A stretch of DNA of 17,555 bases from Flavobacterium psychrophilum (GTDB taxonomy: Bacteria > Bacteroidota > Bacteroidia > Flavobacteriales > Flavobacteriaceae), in NCBI GenBank assembly GCA_003243255.1, contig QFQM01000089.1:1-17555 (forward strand), in the 5' to 3' direction. Below the pieces are notes generated by a model. It saw only the letters and a list, made by a program, of their open reading frames with translations, was not told the DNA's origin and made no database searches. This document shows, one piece after another, positions 1-5,800 of the stretch (the stretch's first letter is position 1; the number at the start of each line of letters is the position of its first letter). Both the position numbers and the translations under genes were made by a program.

Positions 1-21
1 CAGTGCATATATTCTTTTCAT
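1..21 (-). CDS. N-terminal start of a secreted or lipoprotein gene (partial, cut by window edge)
   Basis: On the minus strand an ATG lies 42 bases after the SusC stop codon. It is preceded by a purine-rich AAAGGAAA and begins M-K-R-I-Y-A-L, the usual look of a Bacteroidota signal-peptide start. Only seven codons are inside the window. A gene directly after a SusC-type receptor is most often its SusD/RagB lipoprotein partner, so that is the best guess from context, but nothing in the seven residues proves it. Confidence 0.5.
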
Positions 22-63
22 GTTCGTTTCCTTTATTGTTTTTCATTCATTGACCTGCTTCCA

Positions 64-3000
64 TTAGAAATCTACTTTCACTCCAAAAGCCATCGAACGC
101 ATAGGCTTCATCGTTGGATAGTCCGGATCAATATTCACCTTGGTGGCTTTCCAAAGTATTCCCAGATTGTTTACATACGCATACAGGTGTATTTTACTCA
201 CCGGTAGTTTCTGAAAGAATTGTTTATCGAGGGTATACGTAAGATTAATATCCTGTAAGCGAATATGATCTCCCTTCTCCACAAGAGCCGAAGAGTATTG
301 ATAAAATGCATCCCTGTTATAATTGATCGCTTCCGGCATGGAAGGAACATTGGTGAACATTTCGTCACCGGGCTTTTGCCACCGGTTGGCATAATCCCCA
401 TGATCCACCAGACCCGCTAACACATTGTTATAGCGAACAGAGTTCCTGCGGAAGTAATATCCAAGTCGATAACTGATGTTGAACGAAAAAGAAATGTTCT
501 TCCAACTCACTGTATTGCGAACGGAACCAAAAGTTGTTGGTCGTGCCGGGCCGTGATAGATGATTGACTCCGGTGTAGCTTTATCAAGAATGGCCTGATA
601 ATCGCTGCTTGGTTGTCCTTCCACATAACCACGAGGGTCACCAGTCTGTGGATCAAGTCCCGCAGAAGGCAAACTATAAATGGCAAAAAGTGGTTTCCCT
701 TCCAATGGATAATTAACCAGAGAAGCACCACTTCCACTGTTCAGGTAACGCTGTCCACCTGACTTGATTTTATAGGTTGTTACTTTCTCGGTCAGGTAAC
801 TCCATAAAAAAGTTGTATTCCATTTAATTACTCTATTGATGTTAGTGGTATTGAGAATAACATCAAGACCGTGACCTCGCGTATCCGAATTATTTCCCCT
901 GAACTCACTAACCCCTGTGGATGGTGGATAAGGTGAAGAGCCAATCAAGTCCATTCCCCATTTACTATAAAACTCCACGCTTCCGCTAACAATCCTATTC
1001 TTCGATTCGAAATCTATTCCTGTGTTCCATATGCGTACCCGTTCCCATCGCAGTTCATCGTTGGGCGGATTCAGGATTACCGCGTAAGGAAGACCCGTAA
1101 GCCAATAGGTTCCCAGCCGATAAGCCGTGGTATAGGCAGTCAGTGATTTATCAATGTTACCATTGAATCCGAGTGTGGTTCTTAACTTAAGATATGGAAG
1201 CCAGGAAAGATGATAGAAGTTTTCTTCGCTGGCAATCCATGATGCACCCATTGACCATAAGGGTACACCTTTCTGATTTGTGCGTACACCAAACAGGTTG
1301 GACTGATCTTTTCGGCCACTGGCCGAGAGTGTGTATTTGTTTTTAAAAGTGTACGCTGCATTACCATAGTAAGAAATGAAGCGGTCTGTTAATGAGCGTA
1401 AATAGTCCGCGTTGGGCACGGTCCCGAAGTTCTGCGGATTGTTATAGGAGGGAAAGAAACTAATATAGTCCACCGGAACATTGGAGGCTAGCTCATCATC
1501 ATATCCATAATACCGGAAATTACTTTCACCTGTATTAAGCTCTCTTACTTCGTAACCTCCCAAAGCCGATACACTGTGATTACCCCATGTACGAGCATAA
1601 CTTAGTTGAGCACGGAGGTTCTGACTGGAAGAAGACCGCTCATAGGTATCCAGAATTCCACCAACCGGAACAGGATACGTGCGATAGCCAAAAGCGTCTT
1701 GTTGGGTAAAAAGATTAACTAGGTTACGAGTGAAGTAGGTGTCTATGCTATGGTTATTCCGTGTTGTTGATACGCTGTTCCAATATTGATAAAGTATTTC
1801 CGCGTGCAGGTGAGGAATGATTTGATACTTGAGATTAGCGTTGATCCTGTAATCCGTCATGCCTGATCGATTGTCACTATTTTTAATTTCATCCAGCGGA
1901 TTGAATTGCCAGTTAAGAAGTCCCTCCGTCTCCGCTTGTTTTGTGAAGGGCTCCCGGTATTCATGGACTACGGGGAGATTATTTCCCTCATCATCGCGTA
2001 ACCGTGCATAGGGATAAAGCTGACCAACACTTGAAAAACTCAAAGCAGACGGACCGGAGTTATTATTCTGATTCTTACTCTGTGTGTAGTATATGCCCGC
2101 ACTCACTTCCAGCTTATCCTTCAGTAATTGCCAGGTATTGTTTGCGTTCAATGTAAACCTGCTGAACTCATTTCCAACCAGGCTTTCCGTATTCTTGTCC
2201 CAACCCGTTGAAACTATGTAGCGATTGGTGGCTGATCCACCCTTTATACTGATGGCATGCTGTTGGTTTACTGCCTTGCGATACAAATATTTTTCGTAGT
2301 CATTACGGACATCCTGCTGCCTGTAACTGTTGAGTTGTGTGGCTAACGCTTCATCCGATAAAAGACCATCGCGATTAGCGATCATCGCTTCTACGCCTGG
2401 TGTTAAGGGAGCTTTGCTGGGCGATGCTTCTGTAATGCTATAACGACCACGGGCAAAAAGCGATTGCTCCAGATCAACGAAGTCAGACGATGACATTCTG
2501 GGAACATAGAAAAGATCTGGCTTATCGATCACCGTAACATTACTATTGAAAGAAACCTGTGGTGCCTGATTTGCTTTTCCTTTTTTAGTAGTAATAACGA
2601 TAACACCATTGCCAGCACGTGCTCCCCAGATGGAGGCAGCAGCGGCATCCTTTAACACGGTGATACTTTCAACATCATTGGGATTAATGGTATTGATATC
2701 TCCATCGTATGGAAAATTATCGATAACAATAAGCGGACTGGCATTGGCAAAAAGTGTACTGCGTCCCCTGATGCTGATGTCATTAGGCTTGCCTTCCACA
2801 TTGCGATTAAAAATCAAACCGGAGGTAACATCTTCCAGCCTGCTGAGTACATCCGTACTGATGCGTCTGTTGATTAATTCATTATCCACTTTAACAAATG
2901 AGCCGGTTGCTCTCTCTTTGGGAAGTTGTTCATATCCCGTGGAGACAATCGTTACTTCATCCAGCGTAGCAATATCTTCCACCAGTTGAACATCCATCTG

Positions 3001-3258
3001 CGATTGACTGCTGACGATGATCTCCTGAGGGGCATAGCCGATAAATGAAAATACCAGCACGTCTTTTTCTTTTGCGTTAATCTTATACTTACCCTCGGCA
3101 TCTGTAGTGCTGCCCTGAGTAGTTCCTTTGACAATAACATTCACTCCCGGAAGAGGTTGGTTGTCGGTTACAGAAATCACGCGTCCTTCAATCTTTGACT
3201 GGCTAAAGACATCGTGAGCGCAATAGAGCAATAGCAGTATTAGTAATTGTTTTTTCAT
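64..3258 (-). CDS. SusC/RagA-family TonB-linked outer-membrane receptor
   Basis: This 1064-residue protein is a TonB-dependent outer-membrane transporter that, with a SusD-type lipoprotein, imports a glycan, peptide or other ligand. Residues 1-19 are a signal peptide. About 23-97 form a carboxypeptidase-regulatory-like domain (IEGRV, PLPGVNV, GSTTDAEGKY, FIGY). The region near 100 (LDEVTIVSTGY) is the SusC-type TonB-box area. About 113-230 are the plug with the SusC signatures SIRGRST, PLIVIDNFP and ESITVLKDAAAASIWGARAGNGVI. The rest is a 22-strand-type barrel ending in phenylalanine (KVDF), as outer-membrane proteins do. There is no N-terminal STN domain, so direct signalling to a FecR is not expected. 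It is 46 bases downstream of the redoxin-DUF3738 gene on the same strand, probably one operon. The substrate cannot be read from the sequence. Confidence 0.95.
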   Translation of the reverse strand: MKKQLLILLLLYCAHDVFSQSKIEGRVISVTDNQPLPGVNVIVKGTTQGSTTDAEGKYKINAKEKDVLVFSFIGYAPQEIIVSSQSQMDVQLVEDIATLDEVTIVSTGYEQLPKERATGSFVKVDNELINRRISTDVLSRLEDVTSGLIFNRNVEGKPNDISIRGRSTLFANASPLIVIDNFPYDGDINTINPNDVESITVLKDAAAASIWGARAGNGVIVITTKKGKANQAPQVSFNSNVTVIDKPDLFYVPRMSSSDFVDLEQSLFARGRYSITEASPSKAPLTPGVEAMIANRDGLLSDEALATQLNSYRQQDVRNDYEKYLYRKAVNQQHAISIKGGSATNRYIVSTGWDKNTESLVGNEFSRFTLNANNTWQLLKDKLEVSAGIYYTQSKNQNNNSGPSALSFSSVGQLYPYARLRDDEGNNLPVVHEYREPFTKQAETEGLLNWQFNPLDEIKNSDNRSGMTDYRINANLKYQIIPHLHAEILYQYWNSVSTTRNNHSIDTYFTRNLVNLFTQQDAFGYRTYPVPVGGILDTYERSSSSQNLRAQLSYARTWGNHSVSALGGYEVRELNTGESNFRYYGYDDELASNVPVDYISFFPSYNNPQNFGTVPNADYLRSLTDRFISYYGNAAYTFKNKYTLSASGRKDQSNLFGVRTNQKGVPLWSMGASWIASEENFYHLSWLPYLKLRTTLGFNGNIDKSLTAYTTAYRLGTYWLTGLPYAVILNPPNDELRWERVRIWNTGIDFESKNRIVSGSVEFYSKWGMDLIGSSPYPPSTGVSEFRGNNSDTRGHGLDVILNTTNINRVIKWNTTFLWSYLTEKVTTYKIKSGGQRYLNSGSGASLVNYPLEGKPLFAIYSLPSAGLDPQTGDPRGYVEGQPSSDYQAILDKATPESIIYHGPARPTTFGSVRNTVSWKNISFSFNISYRLGYYFRRNSVRYNNVLAGLVDHGDYANRWQKPGDEMFTNVPSMPEAINYNRDAFYQYSSALVEKGDHIRLQDINLTYTLDKQFFQKLPVSKIHLYAYVNNLGILWKATKVNIDPDYPTMKPMRSMAFGVKVDF

Positions 3259-3304
3259 AGGTTATGGGTTTAGGTTACGGACCACTAACGTCAGGCTTGA
3301 AATG

Positions 3305-4600
3305 TTAGGGTTGTTTTGCATCCCTGATCACCAGTATCTCAATTTCCATTTCCTTTTCTACCAGATCGAGGTCGTAAGCCTGGAGCGCTTTTCGAACGGT
3401 AGCCACCTTTGTCATATCGGTGTCGAGCTTCACATCAACATAGCCAGTGTACCCTGTGTTGTCGACTACTGGCCGCGGCAAATGTTGAAGGGATTGGTTG
3501 AGATAGGAAACAAGTCTGGCCACAGGACAATTCACAATGGTAGTTTCGTAGTAACCGAAATTGCTTTCCCATGGCTTGCCCGAAGTTTTTATTTTATCAA
3601 TAGCTGACGTGCGTTGCAGCACAAGGCATGGTCGCATTCTTTTCTCTACGCTTACCTGATATTGTGGGAAGTATTGAAAAAGATTCTCCTTCATGAAATC
3701 CAATGCCTTTGAAGACAGGTGAGCAGGCACGATGATTTCCTGGCAATAGGTATTGTCTTTCATCCATGCTTTTACTTTCTCTTGATCATTTTCCGCTGTT
3801 GTGATCTTTGAAGGATCTGCCACTTCAATCACTGTGGTATTGTCCTTGAAGTATCGCTTGTCGTTACTCCATGCCAACGTGAATAGCATCTTCAACGGAG
3901 CGTTAGTGACTGTGACACGAGTGATTGCTCCGTTGTCAGTGCGCAGTATATCAAAACGCGTTTGCAATCCTTCTACATACCCTGAAAGCAGAGACTCCAA
4001 ACGAAGGTCACTATGGGCAATTCCATAGTTGCCGAGCAGTAGCGGAACTTCCCTGTCATAGTCAATTTCAGAATCACGCTTCTGAATGAGAAGGGGTTTC
4101 TCCTCCGCCAACATCTTGCGAATGTTGTCAGCGTTCACTTCCTGAAATCCCGTGATTGATTTAACCCTTCCTTCTGCGTTTATCCAGACGTAGTGCGGAA
4201 GTTCCTTATGTGGAAACAACTCATGCAACACTTTGTCTCCAACCACCATGGGTGGGTGAATATTCTTAAGCTTTGCTGCTTTGTTAAAAAGTTTATTCAC
4301 CTCCTGCTCCGATTGATAGGTTACAGGAAGAAACTGAACTTTGCCATCGAATACCTTTTGCAATGAATCTGTTTTAGGAAACATGGCGATGCATGGCGAA
4401 CACCATGTAGCCCAAAAATCAAGGATGAGTAGCTTGCCTTTAAAGTCAGTATTGGTTGCTTGACCCGTAGGGTGATTCAGAATATTTGTGATCGTTACGG
4501 CAGGTATCTGGTCACCAATAGAAAGTGCGTTGTGTGAGGGTTGTGCTTTGACACTAAAAAAAAGACATAGCAGTGCCAGGAAGCATAATTTTGATTTCAT
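3305..4600 (-). CDS. Periplasmic thioredoxin-like (TlpA-type) protein fused to a DUF3738 domain
   Basis: The 431-residue product has a signal peptide (1-19, cleavage near KAQ) and a TlpA/redoxin-type thioredoxin fold at about 25-175. Its active site is W66-C-S-P-C70, both cysteines present, so it should act as a periplasmic thiol-disulfide oxidoreductase. The second half, about 190-431, reads like DUF3738 (TIGR03435): near the end come the PVVDNTGYTGYVD segment, a DLDLV segment and an EILVIRD ending, which match that family's closing pattern. Function of DUF3738 is unknown. The gene heads a minus-strand unit with SusC. The ATG at 4600 starts the signal peptide directly. A role in folding or redox maintenance of the SusC complex is inference from position. 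Confidence 0.88.
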   Translation of the reverse strand: MKSKLCFLALLCLFFSVKAQPSHNALSIGDQIPAVTITNILNHPTGQATNTDFKGKLLILDFWATWCSPCIAMFPKTDSLQKVFDGKVQFLPVTYQSEQEVNKLFNKAAKLKNIHPPMVVGDKVLHELFPHKELPHYVWINAEGRVKSITGFQEVNADNIRKMLAEEKPLLIQKRDSEIDYDREVPLLLGNYGIAHSDLRLESLLSGYVEGLQTRFDILRTDNGAITRVTVTNAPLKMLFTLAWSNDKRYFKDNTTVIEVADPSKITTAENDQEKVKAWMKDNTYCQEIIVPAHLSSKALDFMKENLFQYFPQYQVSVEKRMRPCLVLQRTSAIDKIKTSGKPWESNFGYYETTIVNCPVARLVSYLNQSLQHLPRPVVDNTGYTGYVDVKLDTDMTKVATVRKALQAYDLDLVEKEMEIEILVIRDAKQP

Positions 4601-4642
4601 GCCTGATAGAATTTAGATGTATAAAAAATTAGTATAGAAAAA

Positions 4643-4691
4643 GTCCGGTGATGCACCGACACTGAAGATGGATGCCGGGCACACACCGGAC
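4643..4691 (-). promoter_or_regulatory. Inverted repeat followed by a T-run in the leader of the redoxin gene
   Basis: GTCCGGTG (4643-4650) and CACCGGAC (4684-4691) are perfect 8-base inverted repeats. A tighter alternative hairpin, CGGTG-ATG-CACCG (4646-4658), shares the left arm. Read on the minus strand, the stem ends in CACCGGAC and is followed at once by TTTTT, the shape of an intrinsic terminator, about 40 bases before the redoxin start codon. It could stop transcripts entering from the region upstream, or act as a leader attenuator through the two alternative stems. Confidence 0.4.
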
Positions 4692-4820
4692 AGGCTCCAT
4701 TAAACCTAACTTGGAGGACGTTTACAGAGTAAGAAGATTCGTTCTGACCGACTCATGTTTTTAACTGGTTTAACAGTAAAGAAAACTATGAGCGTCTAAT
4801 TGGGTAAGTCGAGCAACTTG

Positions 4821-4962
4821 TACCAAAAAATATGGCGTGGAACTCAAACTTACCGATCGGAGGTACTTGGTAGACCTGACTACGAATAAGTGAGCCCACG
4901 CCAATGGCGCGAGCACCTCACTTATTGCCTCGTAGTCAACAGAAAATTACCAAGTTTTCCGA
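4821..4962. ncRNA. Candidate structured RNA or recombination/cruciform element with long nested stem
   Basis: From the outside in: TCGGA (4857-4861) pairs with TCCGA (4958-4962); ACTTGGTA (4865-4872) with TACCAAGT (4948-4955); TGACTACGA (4877-4885) with TCGTAGTCA (4930-4938); ATAAGTGAG (4886-4894) with CTCACTTAT (4917-4925). The inner two arms are contiguous on the left and separated by only TGCC on the right. The 22-base loop has its own CGCC-AAT-GGCG hairpin. The upstream TGGCGTGG (4833-4840) is complementary to CCACGCCA (4896-4903) in that loop, a possible pseudoknot. Upstream TACCAA (4821-4826) repeats the right-arm sequence and could compete for TTGGTA. This is far beyond chance, but the strand and nature (RNA, mobile-element end, protein site) are unknown. 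I do not recognise a known RNA family. Confidence 0.5.
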
Positions 4963-5118
4963 CTGAGACGCAAAGTGCGAATGCTTCAATTTCTTGAGAA
5001 TTCGCTAAAATAATAAATACACAACAAAATGCCCCTTTTCAGGCGCATCTACGAAACTATATAAAGTTAATTTCAATTGCAAATAGATTATAATATTTAA
5101 GCATTCAAGTGTCTCAAT

Positions 5119-5655
5119 TTGTACGTGGGATACTTAAAAAATGAGAGAATTTTAAAACAGTTTGGTAATAGGTTGAGGTCTTTTAGAGAAGCTTCAGAAT
5201 TGTCCCAGGAACAAGTTCATTACGCCACTGGAATCGGTCAGTCCAACATTTCTCAGATGGAGTCGGGTAGCCTAAATACTAGTCTAAGTCAGATAGCTTT
5301 ACTTAGTGAATTCTTTGGTTTGGAAGATCACCAATTACTCGATTACAACTCAGCGATCCCCGAAACAGATGAACTAAGAAAGAGCATTTCAAGATTTTGT
5401 AAGAAAAGAAACATCGATCCAACTGATGTTCTTAAAAAAAGTATTACGATTATTTTTGAACGGAAGCTTATCCCATCCAAATTTTTAACGAGTCCAAGAT
5501 TTACTAAGGAAATCGCTCAGCATTTGTTAGAAAAATATGACGCTGAATTTTCCTCAACTCTTATTGCCCGAACGCTTGGAATATTTTCCCAAAGAGGTTT
5601 GATAGAAAGAATTGCAACAGATAAGAAATCAAAATTTCAGTATAAGAAGAAATAG
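5119..5655 (+). CDS. Xre/HTH_3-family transcriptional regulator
   Basis: This is a 178-residue DNA-binding protein. Residues about 15-70 form a Cro/C1-type helix-turn-helix: FGNRLRSFREA, LSQEQVHYATGIGQSNISQMESG, then LSQIALLSEFFGL. The remaining 100 residues are lysine-rich and helical with no domain I recognise; the end (about 125-178) could be a second winged-helix-like segment. There is no ATG in frame before residue 47, inside the HTH. The start must therefore be TTG at 5119 or GTG at 5125, both shortly after an in-frame stop at 5098. TCAATTTG at 5114-5121 resembles the Bacteroidota -7 element and overlaps the TTG, so the exact start is uncertain. It is the first plus-strand gene of the defence block and, by position, a candidate controller of it. 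Confidence 0.8.
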   Translation: MYVGYLKNERILKQFGNRLRSFREASELSQEQVHYATGIGQSNISQMESGSLNTSLSQIALLSEFFGLEDHQLLDYNSAIPETDELRKSISRFCKKRNIDPTDVLKKSITIIFERKLIPSKFLTSPRFTKEIAQHLLEKYDAEFSSTLIARTLGIFSQRGLIERIATDKKSKFQYKKK

Positions 5656-5736
5656 TGAACTAGCACTACGATTAATCCCTACCTGCATTTCCTGCGCCAA
5701 TAAACTTCGAAGATATACTGGCTCAGATCGAAACAT

Positions 5737-5790
5737 TAGATTTTGTAGTTCTATATTGTAGATTGAGTAAAAGCTCATTCAACCCAATCT
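5737..5790 (+). promoter_or_regulatory. Weak promoter-like element and hairpin ahead of the helicase gene
   Basis: TAGATTTT (5737-5744) matches seven of eight positions of the Bacteroidota -7 consensus TAnnTTTG, 57 bases before the helicase ATG, but no good TTTG -33 box is seen at the right distance. Downstream, AGATTG (5760-5765) pairs with CAATCT (5785-5790), and inside this TGAG (5764-5767) pairs with CTCA (5774-5777). This would lie in the 5' leader of the helicase mRNA. It suggests that the helicase can be transcribed apart from the regulator, but it is weak evidence. Confidence 0.25.
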
Positions 5791-5800
5791 CGTTGCATTC

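Larger units (their letters stand above)
4601..5118. other. 518-base gap without a gene between divergent transcription units
   Basis: No credible protein gene lies here. The gap separates the minus-strand redoxin/SusC operon from the plus-strand defence block, so promoters for both are expected. It holds the T-run inverted repeat near the redoxin gene, then a large nested stem-loop region (4821-4962), then two further hairpins: GCGAAT (4977-4982) with ATTCGC (5000-5005) around an inner TCAA/TTGA stem, and ATGC...GCAT (5029-5048), which on the minus strand is followed by TTTTG. The last 70 bases before the regulator gene are very AT-rich, with a TATAAT at 5089-5094. Confidence 0.7.

Noticed and set aside
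4755..4799. Fourteen-codon open frame (leader peptide)
   Set aside because: No ribosome-binding site or coding signal; such frames occur by chance.
4821..4962. Retron ncRNA, integron attC site, SRP RNA or 6S RNA
   Set aside because: No reverse transcriptase or integrase is nearby, no attC core sites flank the stem, and the SRP and 6S signature loops are not present.
5029..5064. Eleven-codon open frame upstream of the regulator
   Set aside because: Too short and it overlaps a hairpin; no supporting signal.
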